Shown here one piece after another: positions 44,508 to 53,634 of a stretch of DNA of 64,000 nucleotides. The notes beneath the pieces are model-generated. The model did no database searches and was not told where the DNA came from. It saw only the letters and a program-made list of their open reading frames with translations. How positions within the stretch are numbered: the first letter of the stretch is position 1; the number at the start of each line of letters is the position of its first letter. The translations under genes were made by a program, and so were the position numbers. Origin of the DNA: GCA-2709075 sp964492555 (GTDB lineage: Bacteria > Pseudomonadota > Alphaproteobacteria > MPNO01 > UBA2964); contig CAZBKQ010000009.1 of the NCBI GenBank assembly GCA_964492555.1, forward strand, positions 1 to 64,000, read 5' to 3'.

Positions 44508-45040
44508 CAATCCTGTCCCACGGCTTCTTTGGCGGTTTCATCCGCGCGGCGTTCCTGAATCCCCTCTGGCGGGCCCAGATCCCGGCGCCGGCGGCACGGA
44601 CCAAAATAATGTTCGTTTTTCACGAAGGGGCGCGGATTATCGATAATGGAGGTAATCCGGTCGAACAATGTCTTCGCCGAAAGCGGTTTGACAACAAATT
44701 CGTTCACGCCGGCGTCGCGGGCCTGAAGGACATGTTCATATTCGGTCGCCCCGGACAACATAATGATCGGGACATAAGGGTTCGGACTGTCTTCATCCTT
44801 GCGCACCATATTCGCAAAATCCAGCCCCGACATCGGTTTCATATCCCAATCGACGATCAGAACATCCGCCTCAAAATTCTGTAATCGCTGGTACCCTTCC
44901 TGCGCATCTCCGGAATCAGAGATTTTTTCGACACCCAGCGAGTGCAGAATACTGAGAATCAGGCTCCGCATGTGCGGATTGTCATCAATAACAATGACAC
45001 TGACATTATCAAGCAGATAACGGGATTCACGGTCCAGCAT
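44507..45040 (-). CDS. Single-domain response regulator with conserved C-terminal tail
   Basis: The 177-residue protein has a complete receiver domain: acidic pair D19-D20, phospho-acceptor D64 in V-D-W-D-M-K-P-M, L-S-G near residue 93 and K in V-V-K-P near 116. The C-terminal tail has F-V-K-N-E-H-Y-F-G-P and R-R-R-R followed by a G-P-P box, a pattern I recall in alphaproteobacterial CheY-like regulators. No DNA-binding domain is present. ATG 45040 has AGGAG upstream; a GTG at 45055 is possible. It is paired with the Hpt-like gene downstream. Confidence 0.88.
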   Translation of the reverse strand: MLDRESRYLLDNVSVIVIDDNPHMRSLILSILHSLGVEKISDSGDAQEGYQRLQNFEADVLIVDWDMKPMSGLDFANMVRKDEDSPNPYVPIIMLSGATEYEHVLQARDAGVNEFVVKPLSAKTLFDRITSIIDNPRPFVKNEHYFGPCRRRRDLGPPEGIQERRADETAKEAVGQD

Positions 45041-45149
45041 CTTCTCCTGCCTCACGACAAAGCCCGTTTTCAGGGCTTCAATTACGCCTTCGCCGAACGG
45101 GCAGATAATGTCACGCAGCCGGTTTCTGATTTCTTAACCGGCACCGATT

Positions 45150-46535
45150 TCAAGGCAAATAGTCAATAAATCGCCACCAGAGCCATTGCAGCGGCACCAT
45201 TACAAACCATCCGAATATGGCCATTGGAAACAGAAGCCGGATAAACTTGCTTACCGGAAGCCCGGAAATCGCCCGTGTCGCCACCAGAGGCGGCGCCTGA
45301 TAGGGAAACATTACCATCGCCCAGGCGGGTGCCTGAGCCATCAGAACCGCGTTCAGGGGCCACCCCGTCGCCGTCGCCAGCGTTTCGCCAAATGACGTCA
45401 TGATCGCCGGCTGCCCCGGCAGGGTAGTGACAAGCTCCAACAGCCAGCCGAGCCCGATAACGGAGGCGAAAGTACCCAAACCGGTCCCCTTCCCCAGCCC
45501 CATGACGGAAATCAGATGTCCGCCGAGAAGCGCGCCTAACCCCGTATGGGTCACGACCGCCCCCACGCCGATAACCCCGGCGAGCACCAGAAACGGTCCA
45601 AAATTCATATACGACAGAAGCGGTCCCTTCGGCATAATGCCCGCCCCCGGCAGAGCGCAGAAAATACCGGCGCCCAGCGCGACCCAGGCGGGAGAAACAC
45701 CGTGAATACTGTCCGTCGCCCAGAATCCCAGCGCCACGACAAGCACGCCGATAAGCCGGGCCTCGTCACGCTTCAATTCAGCGGGTTCCGGTGGCGCTGC
45801 CTCGGTCTTGATCCTGTCGGGAAACAGAATGGCGATAAAAACCGGCAAGGCCAGCATGGTGACCAGCCCGATCACCGGAAAATGAAGAGCGAGGTATTCG
45901 GTGTAAGTGAATTTGATGCCGTAAATCGCCTCCGCCGCGCCCGCCATAACGACGTTTGGGACGGACGCCGGCAATATCGCGAAAGTCGGTGTCAGTGTTC
46001 CGACGCCCACGGCCAGAATAAGCCCGGCCCGGCCGTTACTGTCGGGTCCGAAACCCAGCCTGTCCGCAAGCGCGATAATAATGGGCAACATGATCGTCAC
46101 CCGCCCCACGGACGAGGGCATCAGGAACGCCAGCAGACACATAATGAAGACCGTTCCGGCGATGATCCGGAAATAGGATTTTCCGAATAATCTGTCGATA
46201 TATCCGGCCAGACGCTTGCCGAGGCCCGTCGCCTCGATCCCGACGCCGAGAATCATTCCGCCGAATACCAGCCAGACCGCGCCGGAAAGAAACCCCGAGA
46301 ACACCACCTCGGGCGGCGCAATGGCGATTACCAGGCAAAGAAAGAAAAACACCAGTACGGTGAGATATTCCGGCAAGGCCACGGTTGCCAGCAGTCCGAT
46401 GGTCAAAACCATGACCGCGGCGGTCCGCATGCTGCCGGCCGCGCTGCCCTCCGGATCCGGAAAAAAGAACAGCGCCAGGGCGACGAGCCCCGCGCCGAAA
46501 GCGATCAGGTGGGAAACCCGCACGCGCCCGATCAC
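45150..46535 (-). CDS. DASS/SLC13-type sodium-coupled anion transporter
   Basis: The 461-residue, very hydrophobic protein has about 12 membrane segments and the features L-A-F-L-M-P-S-S-V-G-R-V near residue 135 and T-L-P-G-Q-P-A-I-M-T near 380. These are the paired re-entrant loop regions of the DASS family, which carries dicarboxylates, sulfate or phosphate with sodium. The GTG at 46535 overlaps the mgtE stop as GTGA, so the two are coupled. The substrate is not known. Confidence 0.82.
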   Translation of the reverse strand: MIGRVRVSHLIAFGAGLVALALFFFPDPEGSAAGSMRTAAVMVLTIGLLATVALPEYLTVLVFFFLCLVIAIAPPEVVFSGFLSGAVWLVFGGMILGVGIEATGLGKRLAGYIDRLFGKSYFRIIAGTVFIMCLLAFLMPSSVGRVTIMLPIIIALADRLGFGPDSNGRAGLILAVGVGTLTPTFAILPASVPNVVMAGAAEAIYGIKFTYTEYLALHFPVIGLVTMLALPVFIAILFPDRIKTEAAPPEPAELKRDEARLIGVLVVALGFWATDSIHGVSPAWVALGAGIFCALPGAGIMPKGPLLSYMNFGPFLVLAGVIGVGAVVTHTGLGALLGGHLISVMGLGKGTGLGTFASVIGLGWLLELVTTLPGQPAIMTSFGETLATATGWPLNAVLMAQAPAWAMVMFPYQAPPLVATRAISGLPVSKFIRLLFPMAIFGWFVMVPLQWLWWRFIDYLP

Positions 46536-47923
46536 AACAAAATCGTGGCGGCGAGGCCAAGAAAGACGGAAAAAGCAACGACATCGGTGACCGTAGTCAA
46601 GATAACACTGGAGGCAATGGCGGGGTCGATTCCGGTCCGATCGAGCCCAAGAGGGATCAACATTCCGGCCAACCCGGCCAGGATAAGCGTAACAACCATC
46701 GCCGCGGCCATGACGGCGCCGATCATCCAGCTGCCGGCCCACAACCACACAACTAGCCCGATCAGGATTGCAAAGGCGGCGCCATTATAGCACCCGACCA
46801 GTGTTTCCTTTCCAAGGATCCGCATGGCGTTCGCCGGCGTCAGCTCGTGCGTCGCCAGCGCCCGGACGGCAATGGTCATGGTCTGCGTGCCGGCATTGCC
46901 GCCCATAGACGCGACGATCGGCATCAACACCGCAAGCATGACAATCTGTTCCAGCGTGGCTTCAAAAAACCCGATGACGATCGAGGCCAGGACCGCCGTA
47001 ATCAAATTGAGAAACAGCCAGGAGAAGCGCGACCGTCCGGTTTCCAGAACCGCCGCATACAAATCGTCGTTCTTGACGCCGGCCAGGCCCATAATGTCCT
47101 CTTCGGCCTCTTCATGGATGACGTCGACAATATCATCGATGGTAATTGTCCCGATCAGCCGGCCGACATCGTCCACCACAGGCGCGGAAACAAGATCGTG
47201 CTGGGCGAACAGGAAGGCGACATCTTCCTGATCCATCGTGCCGGGCACGGTGACGATATCCTCAATCATAAATTCGCTGATCCGAACGGGCCGCTGGCTG
47301 CGCAACAACCGGTTCAACGGTACCTTACCGATGGCGCGGTGGCGCGGATCGACAACAAAAATATCGTAAAAATCCGCCGGCAGATCATCCGCTTCACGCA
47401 TAAAATCGATAATCTCACCAACCGACCAGAAAGCGGGCACGGCGACAAAATCCCGCTGCATCAACCGGCCCGCGCTTTCTTCCGGGAATGCCAGCCCCTC
47501 TTCCAGCAATTCGCGCAGCTCCGACGGCACCGCCTGCATGACGCTGCGTTGCATCGTCTCGGTCAAAGACGTCATCAAGGATAAAGCGTCATCCGATTCC
47601 AGCCGTACGATGGCACGCGCGATCGTCTTGGTGCCCAGCTGCTCGGCGATGTCGTTCCGGATATCCTCTTCCAGTTCCGGCAGCACCGCCGGATCAAAAT
47701 CGGGGCGAAGATATTCCACAAACCGTTCGCGCAGATCGCCCCGCAAGAGCTGGAGTAAGTCGGCAAGTTCCGCGGGGTTCAGCGCCTCGACCAGAAGACG
47801 TGATTCGAACCGGTGCTGGTACTCAAGGGATAGCGTTACGTCCTGTACCAGTTGAGGGTCGAGCCCGGCCGCCTGTTCCGCAGAGGAAGGCTGCGTGTCA
47901 ATCGCTGTGGCGTCTGTTGCCAT
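46532..47923 (-). CDS. mgtE: Magnesium transporter MgtE
   Basis: The 463-residue protein has the MgtE layout: an N-terminal helical domain (residues about 35-140), two CBS domains (about 145-270, with V-D-D-V-G-R-L-I-G-T-I-T-I-D-D and nearby acidic residues), and a five-helix membrane domain with P-I-V-A-S-M-G-G-N-A-G-T-Q near residue 345. Magnesium binding to the CBS and N domains closes the channel. It is a standard length. It is followed by the DASS-type transporter in a four-base overlap. Confidence 0.93.
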   Translation of the reverse strand: MATDATAIDTQPSSAEQAAGLDPQLVQDVTLSLEYQHRFESRLLVEALNPAELADLLQLLRGDLRERFVEYLRPDFDPAVLPELEEDIRNDIAEQLGTKTIARAIVRLESDDALSLMTSLTETMQRSVMQAVPSELRELLEEGLAFPEESAGRLMQRDFVAVPAFWSVGEIIDFMREADDLPADFYDIFVVDPRHRAIGKVPLNRLLRSQRPVRISEFMIEDIVTVPGTMDQEDVAFLFAQHDLVSAPVVDDVGRLIGTITIDDIVDVIHEEAEEDIMGLAGVKNDDLYAAVLETGRSRFSWLFLNLITAVLASIVIGFFEATLEQIVMLAVLMPIVASMGGNAGTQTMTIAVRALATHELTPANAMRILGKETLVGCYNGAAFAILIGLVVWLWAGSWMIGAVMAAAMVVTLILAGLAGMLIPLGLDRTGIDPAIASSVILTTVTDVVAFSVFLGLAATILL

Positions 47924-48000
47924 GCCATCCCTCTCCCGCCCCGGACAGGGCTAATCAACAAAGAAATCGGGCCCGTGCGCTAGGCTACGGGCCCTGAATT

Positions 48001-48087
48001 TGGTGCGGTCGAGAAGACTCGAACTTCCACGGGATCTCTCCCACAGCGACCTCAACGCTGCGCGTCTACCAGTTCCGCCACGACCGC
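48001..48087 (-). tRNA. tRNA-Leu (anticodon GAG)
   Basis: On the minus strand the 87-nt sequence has acceptor stem GCGGTCG pairing with CGACCGC, an A discriminator and encoded CCA. The anticodon loop reads TTGAGGT, giving GAG. A long variable arm typical of leucine tRNAs is present. Confidence 0.95.
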
Positions 48088-48148
48088 CTAACTATAGTAT
48101 AGTGCTTAACAAAATCAGCTTCTAGGCGGCGGGGAATACCAAATTGCC

Positions 48149-48865
48149 ATGCCATTCGCAAGTAAAGACATGACCAATCCGCAATCGGCCGTCAATTGGA
48201 TCGAGGAATTGGGCAATCCGGTCCCATACCCAGACGCCCTGAACCGTATGGAATCGCTTGCCGCCGCGATCCGAGAGGGAAATAGCGCGGAAACCATCTG
48301 GTTGCTGCAACATCCGCCGCTATATACCGCGGGGACCAGCGCCAGACGAGAGAATTTACTCGATCCCGACCGTTTCCCGGTATTCGAAACAGGGCGCGGC
48401 GGCGAATTTACCTATCACGGACCGGGTCAGATCGTGGGATACGCGATGCTTGATCTGAAAAACCGGTCCGAGGATGTGCGCGCCTATGTCCATGACCTCG
48501 AAAGCTGGCTGATCGCCACACTCGCCAAATTCGGTGTCCGGGGTGAACGGCGCGAGGGCCGTGTCGGCATATGGGTGGTAACAGGAAAATCCGTGGACGG
48601 CGTAGCACGGGAAAAGAAAATCGCCGCGATCGGGGTCCGGATCCGGCGCTGGGTCGCCTATCACGGCGTATCGCTGAATGTGGAGCCGGATTTGAGCCAT
48701 TTTGACGGCATCGTCCCCTGCGGCATTTCCGATTACGGTGTGACGTCCCTGGTCGACCTGGGTATTACCGCCACGTTGGACGAAGTCGCGCACGCCCTGC
48801 GGGGCGCATTCGAGGACACTTTCGGCCGCGAAACGCGCCTGAACACCTACTCATCGCCAAGCTGA
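48149..48865 (+). CDS. lipB: Octanoyltransferase LipB
   Basis: The 238-residue protein has G-R-G-G-E-F-T-Y-H-G-P-G-Q, the E-G-R-V-G-I-W-V region, the catalytic lysine in E-K-K-I-A-A-I-G-V-R-I and the catalytic cysteine in V-P-C-G-I. It moves octanoyl from acyl carrier protein to lipoate-dependent enzymes. An internal ATG at 48170 is also possible. It overlaps the acylphosphatase gene at their convergent 3' ends by 19 nt. Confidence 0.94.
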   Translation: MPFASKDMTNPQSAVNWIEELGNPVPYPDALNRMESLAAAIREGNSAETIWLLQHPPLYTAGTSARRENLLDPDRFPVFETGRGGEFTYHGPGQIVGYAMLDLKNRSEDVRAYVHDLESWLIATLAKFGVRGERREGRVGIWVVTGKSVDGVAREKKIAAIGVRIRRWVAYHGVSLNVEPDLSHFDGIVPCGISDYGVTSLVDLGITATLDEVAHALRGAFEDTFGRETRLNTYSSPS

Positions 48866-49107
48866 TGGAACTCTTCGCTCTCAGGCGCATCCGCCGGTGA
48901 CCGTTCAATCCGGTCAACTCTGGCGGCAGGCGGGCCGGAATGACAATCCTCAACCATTCGCTCCACAGCGTCGCCCGAGCCGCTGAACAGCGCCTCCACC
49001 CGGCCATCGCGGCGGTTACGGACCCATCCTGCGAGGCCAAGCTTCTTGGCCCTTCTTACCGTCCAGGCGCGATACCAGACGCCTTGCACGCGCCCCGCGA
49101 TAAACAC
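48847..49107 (-). CDS. Acylphosphatase
   Basis: The product of about 86 residues has the acylphosphatase signature G-R-V-Q-G-V-W-Y-R near the start and G-W-V-R-N-R-R-D-G-R-V-E in the middle, with the catalytic arginine and asparagine present. It hydrolyses carboxyl-phosphate bonds such as acetyl phosphate. The start is uncertain. GTG 49107 is the only conventional codon near the ATP12 stop, but it starts partway through the first strand. A CTG at 49131, overlapping the ATP12 stop as CTGA, would keep the whole strand. Confidence 0.85.
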   Translation of the reverse strand: MFIAGRVQGVWYRAWTVRRAKKLGLAGWVRNRRDGRVEALFSGSGDAVERMVEDCHSGPPAARVDRIERSPADAPESEEFHQLGDE

Positions 49108-49127
49108 ACGGACGGAAACGACGTCCG

Positions 49128-49832
49128 TCAGGCCGCCTGCCCGGCCGAAAGCGTGAGAAAGCGCACTGCGTCGCCGATGGTATGCCTGATGTGCTCCCTG
49201 CGCTCCGCGGCCTCCCGATCCTCGCCCCAGATCGATTCCTGATAGAGCTCGTCGAGAAAAGCCAGTTCCCACGCTTCATCCGCATCAATCCACGCTTTCG
49301 CCAGCCCGAAACCAAGAACAACGGAGCCGGTAGTCGCGGTCGCGGATAACAGACCGGCCAGCCGGAAATCGTCGCAAGCGGCGACTGCCGCGAGAAGCCG
49401 CCGCAACGATTCTTGCGGTTGCTCCACAGGAGTGAGGGAACGTGTAATGGAAAGATTGATTTCCATTTCCGCCGCGAACCGGTCCAGAAGCGGTTGCCAT
49501 GCCCGGTCTTGCCGCTCACGCAAATCGGCGGGATTCTCTACCCGATAACACAACAGATCGGTCCCGCCATAACCCGCCACTTCTGCTATGACCGTCTCCC
49601 GTGCCGGACGCACGCGATCAACGGCTGAATTGGCGAGCTGCGTCAGAGGCATCGATTTCAGATCGATCTCATCTCCCTGACTTTGCCATTCGGATGCGAT
49701 GGCCCCCGCAAGCGCCGCGCATGGCACCTCTAGCGCGTGCTTTGCGGGCGTTCGGACCGGCCGGCCATCCAGCTCTATACGGAATACCCGCCCGGCCTCA
49801 GCCGCGCGGGCTTCCCGGAAAAACCGTTTCAT
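49128..49832 (-). CDS. ATP12-family F1-ATPase assembly chaperone
   Basis: The 234-residue protein has the ATP12 features: L-D-G-R-P-V-R-T-P-A-K, A-I-A-S-E-W-Q-S-Q near residue 42, the P-L-T-Q-L-A-N-S-A-V-D-R block, and W-I-D-A-D-E-A-W-E-L-A-F near residue 180. In mitochondria and alphaproteobacteria this protein helps assemble the alpha subunit of F1-ATPase. It overlaps the AsmA gene by 4 nt (ATGA). Confidence 0.92.
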   Translation of the reverse strand: MKRFFREARAAEAGRVFRIELDGRPVRTPAKHALEVPCAALAGAIASEWQSQGDEIDLKSMPLTQLANSAVDRVRPARETVIAEVAGYGGTDLLCYRVENPADLRERQDRAWQPLLDRFAAEMEINLSITRSLTPVEQPQESLRRLLAAVAACDDFRLAGLLSATATTGSVVLGFGLAKAWIDADEAWELAFLDELYQESIWGEDREAAERREHIRHTIGDAVRFLTLSAGQAA

Positions 49833-51898
49833 CGACCAAAGAGACCCTTCAAACCCTTTTCGATCGCTGTGCCCGGATCGGGGATCGGGGATGACGGCTT
49901 GGTCTCTCCACCGCCGGTCTTCGCCGGGGCGCTCGACTTGCTGGGCGTCGCGGATTGCCGTTCATTCATAACCTTGACGACGCACGGGTCGGACGATTTC
50001 GTCGCTGCCTGCTTTTGGCCGGACCCGCCATTCGCGCCCAGCAGCCCACCGACGAGGTTTGCCGCCCCGCCAACCGTACTGCCGAGCCGCTTCACCGTAC
50101 CCGCAACCATCGCGGCGGGGTCGGGCAACACCGAAGGAGACGCCAGCGTCCCACCAACCTTCAGCGGCACGAGAAGCGCCATCACACTGGCTGTCTCGGC
50201 GTAGGGAATAATGCCGAAATCAATCTCTTCCTTGGCGAGATTGACGCCACCACTGCCGACGATCGCCAGCCTGTTTGTATCAATCACGGTCGCATTGCTC
50301 TTGAGCTGGCCGTTCTTGATGCCGTGATCGATGGTAATGCACCCGATCCGCATCCCGTCATCGCCCTTGCTCCAGGGGGTAATCGCCTTAAGCACATCGG
50401 CGGACAGGAAATCGAGCAGATCATTGTGAACCCGGCCTTCGCCCATTCGGGTTTCGAACTTGCCGTTCAATCCGGCCATGATCGCCCGAACCGATTTACC
50501 CTTGCCGTTGACATCGGCGCCGATATTGAGCTTGCCCTCCAGCAGTCCCGGATTGCCCGCCTGTTTGATGATTTCCGCCAGATCGAGATCGGCGATCGAA
50601 AGCTTCATCGCGAGCTGCGGAATCGCGCTGGAGGAGACCAGGCTGAGATCGGTGGAGATCTTGCCGCCGGCATATGTCGCCTTGAAAGGCCGCAGAACCA
50701 GATTGCCGTTCTTCAACGTCACATCGGCTGAAAGATCGGTCAGGATCAGCGCCGGTCCTTCAAGTTTTTTACCCCGGAAGGAGACATTGGCATTAGCCGC
50801 CTTCAACCCATCCAGCGGCAGAGGATCATCGGGGAAAACCCTTCCGTCATTCTTTGCGGCGGGTTTCTTCTCCTCATTGGCGGCAGGCTTCGCGTTCTTG
50901 TCCTGAAAGTCCTGCAGACGCAGCAATTCGGACGTCAGGGTCGCCGCAACCGACATCGGCTTGGCCGACGGGTTGATCGTCACATTGCCGGAAAGATCAG
51001 ACTCGCCCATTCGCAGGCTCAACCCCTTGATCTGCCAGCCGGCGCCCTTTTCGCTAACTGTGCCGCTAGCCTTGTAAGATCCCATATCCGGTATCGGCGA
51101 ACCGGAAAGCGCGGACAGGCTGGCCAACGTCTGGCCTTCGGCGGAAAACGCGATATTGATGCCCTTGTTTTCCTTGGGCTTTGCGATACCGCCTTTCAGC
51201 GTCACCTTGGCCCCGCCGGCTTCCGCCCCTAGGTCCAGATTCAAGGCATCACCCGCCGCCATTTTGGCAAGGGAATCTATCGCGCCCTTCAGGGTAATCG
51301 GCTGATCATTGAAAGAACCTTTGAAATTGAGCAACAGCGGTCCGCTGCTATCCGGCGCCGACGCCTGCAAACTGTCCACCCGCAACTTGGTTGTCGTGTT
51401 CTTGACGCCGTCGCGATAGACCAGCTGAGCATTCTCAACCAGGACCTTGTCGATGGTCGGAATGGTTCCGCCACCGGAATCCTTTTCCCCGTCCTTTTTG
51501 TCGGCGCCCTTCATTTCCCAGTTGCCGGTACCGTCTTTTTTGGTCTCCAGCAGGATGTCGGCGCCCGAGAGAACGATCTGCTTGATTTTCACTTCGCCAA
51601 AGAAGATCGGCAGAAGCTCTATCTCGGCACGGAAACTCTCAATGGTTGCCATTTCCTTGCGTGAACCCCAGGACGCATTGGCGAACCGGACCTTATCGAC
51701 GGCAACCGCCGGGGTGAGCCCGATTTTCGGCGCGAACTCGCCTTCGATGACGAGGTCGCGGCCCGTCGCGTCTTTCACCGCCGTCTGGATTTCACCCTTA
51801 TAGGCGCTGAAATCCATAGTGAACAAAATGGCGACCGCCGTGACGACCAACGCCACAACGAGCCCGAGGACGATCTTGATAACGGTTGAAAATTTCAT
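49829..51898 (-). CDS. AsmA-family envelope protein
   Basis: The 689-residue protein has an N-terminal membrane anchor (V-I-K-I-V-L-G-L-V-V-A-L-V-V) followed by a large periplasmic region rich in beta-strands. Repeated segments such as F-A-P-K-I-G-L-T-P-A-V-A-V-D-K-V and K-I-K-Q-I-V-L-S-G match the AsmA fold. The C-terminal end is serine- and proline-rich. Family members lie at the bacterial envelope and are linked to lipid or outer-membrane homeostasis. It is coupled to the HAD gene by a four-base overlap. Confidence 0.87.
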   Translation of the reverse strand: MKFSTVIKIVLGLVVALVVTAVAILFTMDFSAYKGEIQTAVKDATGRDLVIEGEFAPKIGLTPAVAVDKVRFANASWGSRKEMATIESFRAEIELLPIFFGEVKIKQIVLSGADILLETKKDGTGNWEMKGADKKDGEKDSGGGTIPTIDKVLVENAQLVYRDGVKNTTTKLRVDSLQASAPDSSGPLLLNFKGSFNDQPITLKGAIDSLAKMAAGDALNLDLGAEAGGAKVTLKGGIAKPKENKGINIAFSAEGQTLASLSALSGSPIPDMGSYKASGTVSEKGAGWQIKGLSLRMGESDLSGNVTINPSAKPMSVAATLTSELLRLQDFQDKNAKPAANEEKKPAAKNDGRVFPDDPLPLDGLKAANANVSFRGKKLEGPALILTDLSADVTLKNGNLVLRPFKATYAGGKISTDLSLVSSSAIPQLAMKLSIADLDLAEIIKQAGNPGLLEGKLNIGADVNGKGKSVRAIMAGLNGKFETRMGEGRVHNDLLDFLSADVLKAITPWSKGDDGMRIGCITIDHGIKNGQLKSNATVIDTNRLAIVGSGGVNLAKEEIDFGIIPYAETASVMALLVPLKVGGTLASPSVLPDPAAMVAGTVKRLGSTVGGAANLVGGLLGANGGSGQKQAATKSSDPCVVKVMNERQSATPSKSSAPAKTGGGETKPSSPIPDPGTAIEKGLKGLFGR

Positions 51899-52581
51899 GA
51901 TTTGCCTCCTGCCAGCCGGTTAAGGGTCGGAGAAATTTCTCTGATATCATCTAACACGCTGTGGGCGCCCGCTTCCACAAGCTCACCGGTTTCGTGAACA
52001 CCCCATGAAACACCTACAGCCATTGTGCCCGCATTGCGCGCCATTTGCATGTCAAAGGTCGTGTCGCCGACCATGACGGCATTGTGTTTCTCGACACCGG
52101 TTTCTTCCAACGCCTGATACATCAAATGCGGGTTGGGCTTTCCGGGCCCGTTATCCGTCGTTTTCAGCGTGACAAAACGATGGTGAATACCTTCAGTGGC
52201 CAGCAGATCGCGTAACCGCCCGCCGGACCGGCTGGTGATGATCGCCAGCAGAAACCCGGCTTCCTCGACCTCATCCAGCATGTCGTGCACGCCCTCGAAC
52301 AATGTCTGTTCCCGTGCCGGCCGAGTGCGGACGCCACGGGCGACCTCGTCATGATAATTGCGGATATGGGCGAATTCCGCGTCGCCCGCGCCGGGCAGCA
52401 GCGCCCGCACGGATTCATCCCAGGGAAGACCGATAATCCGCTTGATATCGCCGGGTTCGGGAAGCGGAAATCCGCAGGCTTCCCAGCAATCCATGACGCC
52501 CGCGACGATCGACGCGGCACTGTCGAGCAACGTACCGTCCAGATCGAACGCGGCAAGCTTCAGACTATCGCTATCAGACAT
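51895..52581 (-). CDS. HAD-IA phosphatase (phosphoglycolate phosphatase-like)
   Basis: The 228-residue protein starts with the HAD nucleophile motif F-D-L-D-G-T-L-L-D-S. It has a helical cap domain (about 20-85), I-I-T-S-R-S for motif II, G-K-P-N-P-H for motif III, and V-G-D-T-T-F-D for motif IV. This arrangement matches phosphoglycolate phosphatases and related enzymes. The position between AsmA and RluC is usual in alphaproteobacteria, but the substrate is not fixed by sequence. Confidence 0.84.
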   Translation of the reverse strand: MSDSDSLKLAAFDLDGTLLDSAASIVAGVMDCWEACGFPLPEPGDIKRIIGLPWDESVRALLPGAGDAEFAHIRNYHDEVARGVRTRPAREQTLFEGVHDMLDEVEEAGFLLAIITSRSGGRLRDLLATEGIHHRFVTLKTTDNGPGKPNPHLMYQALEETGVEKHNAVMVGDTTFDMQMARNAGTMAVGVSWGVHETGELVEAGAHSVLDDIREISPTLNRLAGGKS

Positions 52582-52650
52582 CGATTAATCCGATTTTCAT
52601 GGCCGCAGAAATAGCCCATTGCAACCGGCGAGACTACCCCGGGAAAATAC

Positions 52651-53634
52651 TTATATCTTTGCGTCGGGCCGATCGACCAACGTGCCTTCCCGGGGATCGA
52701 ACCCGAAATATTTCATTGTGTCGGACATAAAGGGCGGCGGCTCCGCCTCTATCGTCACCATACCCTTTCGGGGATGAACCAGTGTGAGGCCGCGCGCATG
52801 CAGATGCAGCCTGTCGGCATTGGGGAAACCACCGGGAACGGCTTCCACGCCACCATATTTCCGATCCCCGACAATCGGCGTCCCGATAGCGCTGCAATGG
52901 ACACGTAACTGATGGGTCCGTCCGGTCTCCGGATATAGGGCAAGCCACGCCGCATCGGGGCCGGCATTTTCCACGACGATATAGCGTGTAATGGCGCGGC
53001 GTCCCGTTCCGGCAGCCATTTTTTCATGGCCCGCTTCACCCCGTTTGTCGAGGGCGAGATCGATTTCTCCCCGCCGCGGTTTTGGCACACCGGCGACAAT
53101 CGCCCAATAGGTCTTTTCCACATCGCGTCCCCGGAAGGCCTTCGCCAGCGCCGCTGCCGAAAACGCATTCCGGGCAAGGACCAGTACGCCGCTGGTATCC
53201 CTGTCCAGCCGGTGAACCAGTTTTGGCCGTTCCTTCGCATCGAAACGCAACCCGTCCAGCAACCCGTCGATATGACGCTTAATTTTGGTGCCCCCCTGTA
53301 CGGCGATTCCGGACGGCTTGTTGATAGCGATGATGTCATCGTCCCGGTAAATCACCAGGCTGCGGATAAAATCGCGATCCGCCGCGCTCAGACGTGCGTC
53401 GCGCGGGGCCGCAGGTGCGGATTTAACCTCGGGCAAAGGCGGAACGCGAACGGATTGTCCGGTTTCCAGGCGGGTTGAGGACTTCGCGCGCTTGCCATCG
53501 ACACGGATTTGTCCCGTCCGCAGCATTTTCTCGATCTGCCCCTGGCTGACCCCGCCGAACTGCCGCCGGAACCAACGATCGAGACGCGTCCCGTCATCAT
53601 CCGCCGCGACCTCCACGGTTTGAACGCCGCTCAT
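52651..53634 (-). CDS. 23S rRNA pseudouridine synthase RluC-like
   Basis: The 327-residue protein has an N-terminal S4 domain (R-L-D-R-W-F-R-R and Q-I-E-K-M-L-R-T-G-Q-I-R-V-D) and the catalytic R-L-D-R-D-T-S-G-V-L-V-L near residue 147. A C-terminal domain follows with G-R-T-H-Q-L-R-V-H. RluC and RluD differ in details I cannot check. It probably modifies uridines in 23S rRNA. I used the ATG at 53634, which overlaps the crcB stop (ATGA). Confidence 0.88.
   Translation of the reverse strand: MSGVQTVEVAADDDGTRLDRWFRRQFGGVSQGQIEKMLRTGQIRVDGKRAKSSTRLETGQSVRVPPLPEVKSAPAAPRDARLSAADRDFIRSLVIYRDDDIIAINKPSGIAVQGGTKIKRHIDGLLDGLRFDAKERPKLVHRLDRDTSGVLVLARNAFSAAALAKAFRGRDVEKTYWAIVAGVPKPRRGEIDLALDKRGEAGHEKMAAGTGRRAITRYIVVENAGPDAAWLALYPETGRTHQLRVHCSAIGTPIVGDRKYGGVEAVPGGFPNADRLHLHARGLTLVHPRKGMVTIEAEPPPFMSDTMKYFGFDPREGTLVDRPDAKI

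Noticed and set aside
45060..45078. Hairpin AAGCCC-N7-GGGCTT between the response regulator and the DASS transporter gene
   Set aside because: Neither strand has a T-run after the stem, so it does not look like a terminator.
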